Shown here: positions 18,454 to 26,354 of the stretch, piece after piece
How the letters are laid out: each line of letters opens with the position of its first letter
Numbering within the stretch: the first letter of the stretch is position 1
Source: LMUY01 sp965276785
GTDB taxonomy: Bacteria > Pseudomonadota > Alphaproteobacteria > Acetobacterales > Acetobacteraceae
NCBI GenBank assembly: GCA_965276785.1
Contig: OZ255629.1
Span: forward strand, 1 to 64,000
Length of the DNA: 64,000 nucleotides
Reading direction: 5' to 3'
Notes under the pieces: generated by a model
Told to the model about the DNA's origin: nothing
The model's database searches: none
What the model saw: only the letters and a program-made list of their open reading frames with translations
Translations under genes and position numbers: made by a program

Positions 18454-19100
18454 CCGCCCAACTGCCGCTGCCTTTCGAGCACACTGCGAGCTACGACCCG
18501 GCGGCCTTCCTGCCCGACGCCAGCAACGCCGCCGCCCTGGCCTGGCTGGACGCCGCCTGGCCCGGCAACCGATTGGCCATCTGGGGCGCCCCCGGCTCGG
18601 GCAAGACCCACCTGCTCCACGTCTGGGCCGACCGGTCCGGCGCGGCCCTGCTCCCCGGCGAGGCACTACGCGGCCTGCTGCGCCTGCCCGACGCCGGCGG
18701 CCTGGCGCTGGACGACGCCGCCCAAGCCTCCGAGCGCCCCTTGCTGCACTTGCTGAACGCCGCCGCCGAGGCCGGCCTCCCCGTCTTGCTCGCCGCCCGC
18801 GCCGCCCCCGCCCGCTGGCCCACCGCGCTGCCGGACCTTGCCAGCCGCCTGCGCGCGCTCACCGCCGTCGAGCTGGGCCTGCCCGGCGACGCCATGTTGC
18901 GCAGCTTGTTCGCGAGTTTGCTTGCCGCCCGCCAGCTCGCCGTGGCCGAGCCGGTGCAACACTGGCTGCTCCGCCGCCTCCCACGCGACCCGGCCGCCCT
19001 GCGCGAAGCGGCCGCGCGGCTGGACCAAGCCGCCTTGGCTGCCGGCCGCCGCGTGACGCAGGCGATTGCCGCGCAGGTGCTGGCAGAAGCGGCCGGATGA
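18450..19100 (+). CDS. hdaA: HdaA/DnaA-family replication regulator
   Basis: 216 residues. It begins MTAQLPLPF, containing a QLPLPF beta-clamp-binding motif as in Hda. The AAA+ core follows with Walker A GAPGSGKT, a degenerate acidic patch LALDDA, and the DnaA/Hda-like lid with LASRLRAL. There is no DnaA DNA-binding domain IV. Known Hda proteins stimulate DnaA-ATP hydrolysis at the clamp to prevent re-initiation. The start codon overlaps the permease stop. Confidence 0.85.
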   Translation: MTAQLPLPFEHTASYDPAAFLPDASNAAALAWLDAAWPGNRLAIWGAPGSGKTHLLHVWADRSGAALLPGEALRGLLRLPDAGGLALDDAAQASERPLLHLLNAAAEAGLPVLLAARAAPARWPTALPDLASRLRALTAVELGLPGDAMLRSLFASLLAARQLAVAEPVQHWLLRRLPRDPAALREAAARLDQAALAAGRRVTQAIAAQVLAEAAG

Positions 19101-20330
19101 ATGCTGGCGGGAGCCGAAGGCAACCATTGTCATCGCGAGCCGAAGGCGTGGCAATCCAGGCCCGCGAAGACGGTGGCGCCCGGCCGGTTCATCGCCGTGG
19201 ACCACCTGCGCGGCTTCGTCGTCCTTCTGGTCGTCCTGCATCACACCGTACTGGCCTATTGCGTATCCGGTCACACGGACCACCACGATTACGCCCTGTC
19301 CTCGGCGCCGATTATCGACTCGCAACGCTGGGCTGGGTTCGACCTGTTGGCGCTGCTCAACGACAGCTTCTTCATGCCGCTCATGTTCCTGCTCTCCGGC
19401 CTGTTCGTGTGGGACGGTTTGGCGCGCAAGGGGGCTTGGCTCTACCTGCGCGGGCGGCTGCTCCGTCTCGGGCTGCCGTTTGCGGTCGCCGTTCTCACCA
19501 TCGTGCCGCTGGCGTATTACCCATCGTTTCGGCAAGCCGGCGGTCCGCCAAGCTTCGTCGCGTTCTGGATCACGACCGTGACAGTGGGGCCGTGGCCGAG
19601 CGGCCCGCCATGGTTCGTTGCCGTGCTGCTGCTGTTCGACGCCCTGGCCGCCGTGATATTCATCCTGTTCGGCCGGCCCGACCCGGTGCAAGCCTCTGCC
19701 AGGGTCGCCACGCCCGGCCTGTGCCTCAGCGTTCTGCTGGCTGGCTCGTTCCTGGCTTACCTGCCGTTGCTGGCACGCTTTGGGCCGTTCCGCTGGGTGG
19801 GCATCGGCCCGCTCGCGGTTCAGGCCAGCCGGATGGGCTTGTACGCCGTCTACTTCGCTGCCGGTGCTCTGCTCGGCACCGCGGCACTGCGAAGCGGCGC
19901 GTCCCCGTTGCGCGATGGTCTGGCCCGGCGCTGGCCAGCCTGGGTGCTGTGTGCCGCGGCCGCCGCCGCCGTGCTCGTGGGTGTCGCGCTCGCCTGGATC
20001 GCCGTCCGCACAGCGCTGCCAACCGGGGCGTGGTTGGTCGCGTACGCGGTTGCTTTCATCACGTTCTGTGCCGCGGCGTGCTTCGCCTGGTCCGCAGTGT
20101 TCTTGCGCTTCGCTGGCCATCCCAGCGCGGCGTGGGACGCGCTGGCCGCCAACAGCTATGGCATTTACCTGCTGCACTACCCCGCCGTGACGTGGGTGCA
20201 ATACGGTCTGCTCCCAATGCCGGCTCCAGCCGCCGTCAAGGCGGTCACGACCTTCGCCGTGGCCGTGCTGGCAAGCTGGGCCGGCGCTGTCATGCTGCGC
20301 CGCATACCTGGGGTGAGCCACGCCCTATAA
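19101..20330 (+). CDS. Acyltransferase 3 family membrane protein
   Basis: Up to 409 residues with about ten membrane helices. The early motif FIAVDHLRGFVVLLVVLHH is the family's first helix with the conserved Arg and His. Other typical segments are FFMPLMFLLSGLF and the late ANSYGIYLLHYPAVTW. Such proteins O-acylate sugars or glucans (OpgC/OafA relatives). The ATG at 19101 directly follows the hdaA stop, but codons 9-20 fall in a dispersed repeat (19129-19160). The GTG at 19173 may be the true start, giving 385 residues. It is the first gene of an accessory block between hdaA and ppk. Confidence 0.8.
   Translation: MLAGAEGNHCHREPKAWQSRPAKTVAPGRFIAVDHLRGFVVLLVVLHHTVLAYCVSGHTDHHDYALSSAPIIDSQRWAGFDLLALLNDSFFMPLMFLLSGLFVWDGLARKGAWLYLRGRLLRLGLPFAVAVLTIVPLAYYPSFRQAGGPPSFVAFWITTVTVGPWPSGPPWFVAVLLLFDALAAVIFILFGRPDPVQASARVATPGLCLSVLLAGSFLAYLPLLARFGPFRWVGIGPLAVQASRMGLYAVYFAAGALLGTAALRSGASPLRDGLARRWPAWVLCAAAAAAVLVGVALAWIAVRTALPTGAWLVAYAVAFITFCAAACFAWSAVFLRFAGHPSAAWDALAANSYGIYLLHYPAVTWVQYGLLPMPAPAAVKAVTTFAVAVLASWAGAVMLRRIPGVSHAL
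19129..19160 (+). repeat. Dispersed repeat, family B copy 2, inside coding frame
   Basis: The segment gtcatcgcgagccgaaggcg...gcaatccagg closely matches the repeat at 15063-15095. Here it lies inside the apparent 5' end of the acyltransferase gene, which raises doubt about the ATG start at 19101. Confidence 0.6.
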
Positions 20331-20421
20331 ACTTCTCAAGCTGCCCGTCGACCATCTATCCAGGTTGCACTCCTCGGCCGGGCCAGAGTTCGCCGCCTCT
20401 CAGCCCTCTGGAGCCCCTTCT

Positions 20422-21015
20422 ATGACCGCTGGCGCACCTAAGGTCTCGCCGTTCGACCGGATCGCTCTCGTATCCTATCAAGAGGGTTGGCCGGACGATT
20501 ATCGGAAGCTTGTTCGCGTTCTCAAGCCGGTCATGCCTATCTCGGCAAGGTTTCACCACATAGGCTCGACTGCAGTTCCGGGCTTGGCGGCCAAGGACAT
20601 CATCGACATCCAGGTTACGCTTCGGTCGTTGGATAATCTTGATACGGATGCACTCGCTGGACTGGGCTATATCGAGCGCGTGGGTCTAGCCGATCATGCT
20701 CCACCGGGACGGGAACTGCCTGAGGCAGAACTCGCTAAACGCTTGTTTCGCAGAACGGTTCGGCCTGCCAACGTGCATGTTCGCGTTGCGGGCCGCTTCA
20801 ACCAACGTTACCCCTTGCTTTATCGTGATTATTCACGCAGTCATCCCGTTTCTGCCGCTGCCTACATGGAGATCAAGCAGCACCTCGCGGACTGGTTTCC
20901 CGAAAACGTAGATCGATATTATGACGTCAAGGACCCGGTTTTTGACATCATCATGGATGGTGCAAAGGCGTGGGCAGAATTGTGCAAATGGGCAATACCC
21001 GAAGAGGACGCCTAA
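20422..21015 (+). CDS. GrpB family protein (UPF0157)
   Basis: 197 residues of the GrpB family, which has a nucleotidyltransferase-like fold. The signature HHIGSTAVPGLAAKDIIDIQV carries the GS motif and downstream acidic residues of such enzymes; a second block is RPANVHVRVAG. The biochemical role of most members is not established. The start at 20422 follows ggag at 20410-20413. Base composition is less GC-rich than hdaA or ppk, suggesting acquisition. Confidence 0.82.
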   Translation: MTAGAPKVSPFDRIALVSYQEGWPDDYRKLVRVLKPVMPISARFHHIGSTAVPGLAAKDIIDIQVTLRSLDNLDTDALAGLGYIERVGLADHAPPGRELPEAELAKRLFRRTVRPANVHVRVAGRFNQRYPLLYRDYSRSHPVSAAAYMEIKQHLADWFPENVDRYYDVKDPVFDIIMDGAKAWAELCKWAIPEEDA

Positions 21016-21089
21016 TCAAGGCAACAGCCAGAACGGGGGCTAGGCCGGTTGCCGCGGCAGCGGCCCAAGTCTCGGCAGTGATCGCCATT

Positions 21090-21392
21090 TTAGTCCGCGT
21101 CCAAGGCAGGCTGCGGCACCCGCTGCACCTTGATCCGGTCGGACAGCTTTAGGGCCTGCGCCATGTCGTAATTGGCCTGCATGAGGTACCAGGAATCGGC
21201 GCCGCCGCCGAACGCCTTGTCCAGCCGGATCGCCGTTTCCGGGGAGATGCCGCGCCGCTCGTTTACCAACTCGGATAGCGCATTACGCGACACGCCAAGC
21301 ACCTTCGCGCCGTCCGTCACGCTCAGGCTCAAGGCTTCAAGGCACTCCTGCCGGACAATCCGGCCCGGATGCGGGGGGTCCTTCATCGGCAT
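21090..21392 (-). CDS. higA: HigA family antitoxin
   Basis: 100 residues. The start MPMKDPPHPGRIVRQECLEA is typical of HigA/VapI antitoxins, with the helix-turn-helix SVTDGAKVLGVSRNALSELVNERRGIS. HigA binds DNA to autorepress and neutralises the HigB RNase in intact modules. Here the upstream higB is only a fragment, so this is an orphan antitoxin that may persist as a regulator. Confidence 0.85.
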   Translation of the reverse strand: MPMKDPPHPGRIVRQECLEALSLSVTDGAKVLGVSRNALSELVNERRGISPETAIRLDKAFGGGADSWYLMQANYDMAQALKLSDRIKVQRVPQPALDAD

Positions 21393-21401
21393 GCTTTAAT
21401 C

Positions 21402-21482
21402 CTCCTAATGGTAGTCGATCAGGTCCACGTCCACGGCGTCCTCGTCGTCTTACGGCAAACCTCTCGGCGCTTGGAACCGCTC
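21402..21482 (-). pseudogene. HigB toxin relic
   Basis: Immediately upstream of higA on the minus strand a short frame reads DAVDVDLIDYH then stop at 21402-21404, matching the usual HigB ending (..VEIVDYH). Just before it, in another frame, KRLRAVPSAERFAVR resembles the HigB segment around RLEALKGDRAGQYSIR. An in-frame TAA and the missing N-terminal half mean no functional toxin remains. Coordinates of the left part are approximate. Confidence 0.5.
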
Positions 21483-21531
21483 TGAGCCGTTTCCCTTGAA
21501 ACTCCCCCCGCTCGCAGTTCCTAATACGGTC

Positions 21532-22173
21532 ATGTCCACGCAGGCCGCCCCTCCCGAGCAAGACGCCCTCGCCGCCCAGCGCGCCGAGAACCGGGAGCAC
21601 TACCGCCGCATCCTGCGCCGCTTCATGGACGTCGGCGCCAACATCGCCGACGCGCTCGACCCTGGCCCGCCGGACCCCGCTTTGCCGCCGCTCCGCCCCG
21701 ATATCGAGGCCGCCCACGCCTATCATCACGTCGCCCGGGCCGTCCGCCAGGCCATCATGCTCGCCGACAAGCTCGCCGAGCCGCTGCCGCCACCCACCCC
21801 GGCCAACCCCCCAGCCACGGCCCGCACGCCCGTCCTCCGCGAGGTCGGCGGCACCGCCCACCAAGCCGCCCGCCCAGAGCGGGCCGAATCAGCGCGAGCC
21901 GAAGCCCTGGAGACCGAGCGCAGCGAGCGTCTCGAAGCGCTGGAGCGCGTAGAGGACCTCCCCGACCGCCCGGTCGAAGACCTCGTGCTCGACATCCGCC
22001 GCGATTTGGCCGCCGCCGCCGTGCCCTTCCTCGGCCCGGTGAACCGCCGCGCCCCGCCCGGCCTCGACGCCATCGCCCGCTTCGCCCCCGCCCCGCCCGT
22101 CGCCACCCCCTTCTCTCAACCCGGCGGCGCCACCCGCCCAGCCCCCTTCCTCCACGGCAAGCACGACCCCTAA
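21532..22173 (+). CDS. Hypothetical protein, Ala/Pro/Arg-rich
   Basis: 213 residues, family not recognised. The first third (ENREHYRRILRRFMDVGANIADAL..., HAYHHVARAVRQAIMLADKLAE) is helical and well patterned. A proline-rich linker, a charged helix (RAEALETERSERLEALERVE) and a proline-rich tail follow. No signal peptide or membrane helix is seen. The start at 21532 (MSTQAAPPEQD) is preferred over the one at 21496. Its helical charged nature suggests a protein-protein or DNA-associated role, which is only a guess. Confidence 0.5.
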   Translation: MSTQAAPPEQDALAAQRAENREHYRRILRRFMDVGANIADALDPGPPDPALPPLRPDIEAAHAYHHVARAVRQAIMLADKLAEPLPPPTPANPPATARTPVLREVGGTAHQAARPERAESARAEALETERSERLEALERVEDLPDRPVEDLVLDIRRDLAAAAVPFLGPVNRRAPPGLDAIARFAPAPPVATPFSQPGGATRPAPFLHGKHDP

Positions 22174-22238
22174 ACGCCGGCGCCATTCGTCATGCCGATG
22201 CCGTCGATTACCGCGGCAGACTCTGCTAACCGTGCGCC

Positions 22239-24452
22239 ATGAACAAGGTCACCCCGATCCGCCCGGTCCGGCCGCCCGAGCCGGCTGCCATCGCGCCCGA
22301 CAGCCCCGACCGCTTCATCAACCGCGAACTGTCCTGGCTCGACTTCAACCACCGCGTCGTGGAGGAGGCGCAGAACACCCGCCACCCCCTGCTCGAACGG
22401 CTGCGCTTCGTCTCCATCAGCGCCTCCAACCTCGACGAGTTCTACTCGGTCCGCGTCGCCGGCCTCATCGGGCAGGCCAAGGCCGGCGTCACCTCGCTCT
22501 CCGCCGACGGGCGCACCGCGGCCCAGCAACTGGGCGAGATCCAGTCGCGCGCCTTCGCCCTCATGCAGACCCAGCAGTCCGTCTGGCTCGAACTCCGCAG
22601 CCTGCTGGCCGAAGCCGGCATCGTCGTCTGCGACCCCACCAAGCTCGCCGGCGCCGACCGCGACTGGCTCGCCGCCTGGTTCATGGACCGCGTGTTCCCC
22701 ATCCTCACCCCCATGGCCATCGACCCGGCGCACCCGTTCCCGTTCATCCCCAACATGGGCCTGGTCATGGTGCTCACCCTGCACCGCGCCGAAGACCACA
22801 CCACCATGAGCGCGCTGATCCCCATGCCGGCGCAGGTCGACCGCTTCATCCGCCTGCCCCCAGGAGACAAGCCCGCCGGCCCCATCCGCTTCGTCGTGCT
22901 GGAAGACCTCGTCGCCCTCAACCTGCACACGCTGTTCCCCGGTTTCGCCGTCAAGGGCCGCGGCCTGTTCCGCCTCATCCGCGACACCGGGGTGGAGTTC
23001 GAGGAAGAAGCCGAGGACCTAGTCCGCTCCTACGAGACCGCGCTCAAGCGCCGCCGCCGCGGCATCCCCATCCACCTCTCCGTCGAAAGCGGCATGCCCG
23101 ACGACTTGCGCGCCCTCGTGATCGACGAACTGGGCGTCGACGACCACGACATCCCCGGCGACGAGGTGCTGGTACAATCCGGCATCTTGGGCGCCGCCGA
23201 CCTCAAGCAGCTCATCGTCGACGACCGTCCCGACCTGCTCTTCCCCCCCTACACCCCGCGCTTCCCCGAGCGCATCCGCGACTTCGCCGGCGACTGCTTC
23301 GCCGCCATCCGCGCCAAGGACATCGTCGTCCACCACCCGTTCGAGAGCTTCGACGTGGTGGTGCAGTTCCTCCGCCAGGCCGCCGCCGACCCGAACGTCG
23401 TGGCCGTGAAGCAGACGCTTTATCGCACCAGCCGCGATAGCCCGATCGTCAAAGCCCTGATCGAAGCGGCCGAAGCCGGCAAGTCGGTCACCGCCATGAT
23501 CGAATTGCGTGCTCGCTTCGACGAGGAAGCCAATATTCGCCTTGCCCGCTCGATGGAGGCGGCCGGCGTGCAGGTGGTGTATGGCTTTCGCGAGCTGAAG
23601 ACCCACGCCAAGCTCAGCCTGGTGGTGCGGCGCGAGGGCGGCGGCATGCGCTCCTACGCCCATTTCGGCACCGGCAACTACCACCCCATCACCGCCCGGA
23701 TTTACACCGACCTGTCCTTCTTCACCTGCGACCCCGACCTCACCCGAGATTCCGCCCGCCTGTTCAACTACATGACCGGCTATGCCCGCCCCGAGCAGAT
23801 GGACAGCCTGGTGTTCAGCCCCCTCACCACCCGCAGCCGCCTGATGTCGCTGATGGACGGCGAGATCGCGCATGCCAGCGCCGGCCGCCCGGCGGCGATT
23901 TGGCTCAAGATGAACTCCCTGGTCGACGACACGCTGATCGACAAGCTCTACGCGTGCTCGCGCGCCGGGGTGAAGGTGATGTGCGTCATCCGCGGCATCT
24001 GCTGCCTGCGCCCCGGCGTGCCGGGCTTGAGCGAGCACATCCGGGTGAAGTCCATGGTCGGGCGCTTCCTGGAACACAGCCGCATCTTCTGCTTCGGCAA
24101 CGGCCACAAGCTGCCCTCCCGCCAGGCGCTGGTGTTCATCTCCAGCGCCGACTGGATGGCGCGCAACATGGAGTGGCGGATCGAGAGCATGGTGCCGATC
24201 CATAACCCGACCGTGCATGCGCAGGTGTTGGACCAGATCATGATGGTGAACTTGAAGGACACACTGCAGTCCTGGGAGCTCAACCCCGGCGGCGCGTGGC
24301 AGCGCGTGGCCTCGGCCGCCAAGGCGGTGTCGGCGCACGACTACTTCATGACCAACCCCTCGTTGTCCGGCCGCGGCTCGGCGCTGCATGGCCCGGTGGT
24401 CCCGGTCAGCGCGCCGCTGCACCGCCGGCAGGACCGGGTCAGCCAGGATTGA
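22239..24452 (+). CDS. ppk: Polyphosphate kinase 1
   Basis: 737 residues. It polymerises the gamma phosphate of ATP into polyphosphate, reversibly. The N-terminal domain has FINRELSWLDFNHRVVEEA. The phospholipase-D-like C-terminal domains contain the autophosphorylated His in KTHAKLSLVVRREGG (His456), AHFGTGNYHP and the second conserved block GRFLEHSRIFCFGNG. Length is normal. It lies directly before ppx, with which it forms a polyphosphate synthesis/degradation operon. Confidence 0.96.
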   Translation: MNKVTPIRPVRPPEPAAIAPDSPDRFINRELSWLDFNHRVVEEAQNTRHPLLERLRFVSISASNLDEFYSVRVAGLIGQAKAGVTSLSADGRTAAQQLGEIQSRAFALMQTQQSVWLELRSLLAEAGIVVCDPTKLAGADRDWLAAWFMDRVFPILTPMAIDPAHPFPFIPNMGLVMVLTLHRAEDHTTMSALIPMPAQVDRFIRLPPGDKPAGPIRFVVLEDLVALNLHTLFPGFAVKGRGLFRLIRDTGVEFEEEAEDLVRSYETALKRRRRGIPIHLSVESGMPDDLRALVIDELGVDDHDIPGDEVLVQSGILGAADLKQLIVDDRPDLLFPPYTPRFPERIRDFAGDCFAAIRAKDIVVHHPFESFDVVVQFLRQAAADPNVVAVKQTLYRTSRDSPIVKALIEAAEAGKSVTAMIELRARFDEEANIRLARSMEAAGVQVVYGFRELKTHAKLSLVVRREGGGMRSYAHFGTGNYHPITARIYTDLSFFTCDPDLTRDSARLFNYMTGYARPEQMDSLVFSPLTTRSRLMSLMDGEIAHASAGRPAAIWLKMNSLVDDTLIDKLYACSRAGVKVMCVIRGICCLRPGVPGLSEHIRVKSMVGRFLEHSRIFCFGNGHKLPSRQALVFISSADWMARNMEWRIESMVPIHNPTVHAQVLDQIMMVNLKDTLQSWELNPGGAWQRVASAAKAVSAHDYFMTNPSLSGRGSALHGPVVPVSAPLHRRQDRVSQD

Positions 24453-26002
24453 GCGGTGGCACTGCCACGCCCCGGGGCACGCACTGGGGCGCACCCCGCA
24501 GCGCGGTCGTCGACCTCGGCTCCAACTCCGTCCGGCTCGTCGTGTTCGAGGGGCTGAGCCGCAACCCGGTCGCCATCTTCAACGAGCGGGCGGTGTTGCG
24601 CCTGGGCCGCGGCTTGGAGACCACGGGCCGCTTGAACGAGGAGGGCGTGGCCGCCGCCCTGGTCGTCATGCGCCGCTACGCCGCCATCGCCGCCGCCATG
24701 GGCGCCGAGCCGCTAGACGTGCTGGCCACCGCCGCCGTGCGCGACGCCGCCAACGGCCCGGCCTTCGTGCAGTCCTTGCGCGAGCGCATGCCCGGCGCCA
24801 CCCTGCGCATCCTCAGCGGCGAGGAGGAGGCGCACCTCTCGGCAGCCGGCGTCCTCTGCGGCATCCCGCAGGCCAATGGCTTCTTGGCCGATATCGGCGG
24901 CGGCTCGCTGGAGGTGGTGCGGCTCGCCTCCGGCCAGGCCGCACCGTCGCGCACCCTGCCGCTCGGCGTGATCCGCCTGGCCGACCGCGCCCAGGCCGAT
25001 CTGGTGCGCGCCCGCGCCATCGCCGAGGCCGACCTGGCCACCGTGCCCTGGCTGTTCGAGGCCCCCGCGCGCGACCTCTACCTGGTCGGCGGCGCCTGGC
25101 GCTCGCTGGCGCGCATCCACATGGCCCAGACCGGCTACCCGCTGGCCATCGTGCACCACTACACCATCGCGCGGGACGAGGCGCGCGACCTCACCGGCGT
25201 GATCGGCTCGGCCACAAGGCGCGCGTTGGAGAAGCTGCCCGGCGCCCCACGGCGGCGGCTGGACGACTTGCCCTACGCCGCCGTCGTGTTGCGCCGCCTG
25301 CTGCGCGCCACCGCGCCCCGCCGGGTCGTGTTCAGCGCCAACGGCATCCGCGAAGGCTGGTATATGGCGCGCCTGCCCCCCGGGATGGCGGAGCAGGATC
25401 CAGTGCTGGCCGCCAGCCAGGACCTCGGCCAGCGCCACGGCCGCGACCCGGCGATGCCGGCCGCGCTCACCGCCTGGACCGCGCCCCTGTTCCCCGCCGA
25501 GAGCCGCGACGCCGCGCGGCTGCGGCAAGCCGCCTGCCTGGTGTCGGATGTCGGCAGCCACGACCATCCGGAATACCGGGCCGAGACGAGCTTCCTGCGC
25601 ATCCTGCGCCAGCCGGGCATCGCGCTGGACCATCACGGCCGCGCCTTCCTGGCACTGGCCGTGGCGGTGCGCTACGAGGCCGAGCTGACCCTGCCGGTCC
25701 TGCAGCCCGCCCGGCAGTTGCTCCACGCCGAGGCCGCCGCCCGCGCCGAGCAGTTGGGCCACGCCCTGCGGCTGGCCTACACGCTCTCGGCCGGCACCCC
25801 GGCCTTGCTGGCGGACACCGCCCTGCGAGTGGACGCGGGCCGCTTGGTGCTGGCTTTGGCCGAGGGCAGCGGCGCCTTCTACGGCGAGGGCGTGGTCCGC
25901 CGCTTCGAGCGGCTGGCCACCGCGATGGGCCTCACCCCAGAAACGCAGAGTTCACCCGCCGGCCCGGTCAGGACTTCGCACCCCCCGCCATCAACCGGGT
26001 GA
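24449..26002 (+). CDS. ppx: Exopolyphosphatase / GppA phosphatase
   Basis: About 517 residues of the ASKHA-fold Ppx/GppA family, which releases phosphate from polyphosphate ends (or hydrolyses pppGpp). The phosphate-1 loop VVDLGSNSVRLVVFEG, the acidic GEEEAHLSAAGV block and the phosphate-2 loop LADIGGGSLEVV are present. The C-terminal helical HD-like part has VGSHDHPEYR. No ATG lies near the family start; the best candidate is a TTG at 24449 that overlaps the ppk stop (ttga). The exact start is uncertain. Confidence 0.88.
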   Translation: MSGGTATPRGTHWGAPRSAVVDLGSNSVRLVVFEGLSRNPVAIFNERAVLRLGRGLETTGRLNEEGVAAALVVMRRYAAIAAAMGAEPLDVLATAAVRDAANGPAFVQSLRERMPGATLRILSGEEEAHLSAAGVLCGIPQANGFLADIGGGSLEVVRLASGQAAPSRTLPLGVIRLADRAQADLVRARAIAEADLATVPWLFEAPARDLYLVGGAWRSLARIHMAQTGYPLAIVHHYTIARDEARDLTGVIGSATRRALEKLPGAPRRRLDDLPYAAVVLRRLLRATAPRRVVFSANGIREGWYMARLPPGMAEQDPVLAASQDLGQRHGRDPAMPAALTAWTAPLFPAESRDAARLRQAACLVSDVGSHDHPEYRAETSFLRILRQPGIALDHHGRAFLALAVAVRYEAELTLPVLQPARQLLHAEAAARAEQLGHALRLAYTLSAGTPALLADTALRVDAGRLVLALAEGSGAFYGEGVVRRFERLATAMGLTPETQSSPAGPVRTSHPPPSTG

Positions 26003-26207
26003 ACATCTCCTGCATCTGCACCGACACCTCCGGCAGCGTGGTGAACCACAGCTTCAGCGCCGACTCCGGCGAGAAGCCCTGCGTCGCGCGCACCGCCTGC
26101 TGCTCCAGGTTGGCCATCACCGCCGCCTGCATCGGCTTCACGTCCGGCAGCCCCATGAACGTGCGCGCTTCCTCCGGCGTGCACTCGACTTCAACGGTCA
26201 CCTTCAC
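25968..26207 (-). CDS. DUF6489 family small protein
   Basis: 79 residues, short and acidic-helical: KVTVEVECTPEEARTFMGLPDVKPMQ..., then ALKLWFTTLP and MQEMFTRLM. This pattern matches the DUF6489 family of alphaproteobacteria, whose function is not known to me. The GTG start at 26207 is supported by aggag nine bases upstream and by the family's usual beginning (MKVTVE). Its 3' end overlaps the converging ppx by 35 bases. Confidence 0.7.
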   Translation of the reverse strand: MKVTVEVECTPEEARTFMGLPDVKPMQAAVMANLEQQAVRATQGFSPESALKLWFTTLPEVSVQMQEMFTRLMAGGAKS

Positions 26208-26354
26208 CTCTGGCGCTCCTGCGGGTATTGCCCCCACCCATTTGAGGCCTTCTACCCCGGCGAGGGAAGCCGCCTCGTGCCAGTCTCGGCTTTGTGCAGA
26301 GCGCGCTCTGCCGCTACACCCATCGCGCCGGCACGCAGGAGGACACCGCCGCTT

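Noticed and set aside
17008..18666. Very long open frames opposite real genes, for example 552 codons on the minus strand here and similar ones at 18666-20321, 23019-24494 and 11498-13105
   Set aside because: They are His/Arg/Ala/Gly-rich antisense readings expected in high-GC DNA and lie opposite genes with clear family motifs.
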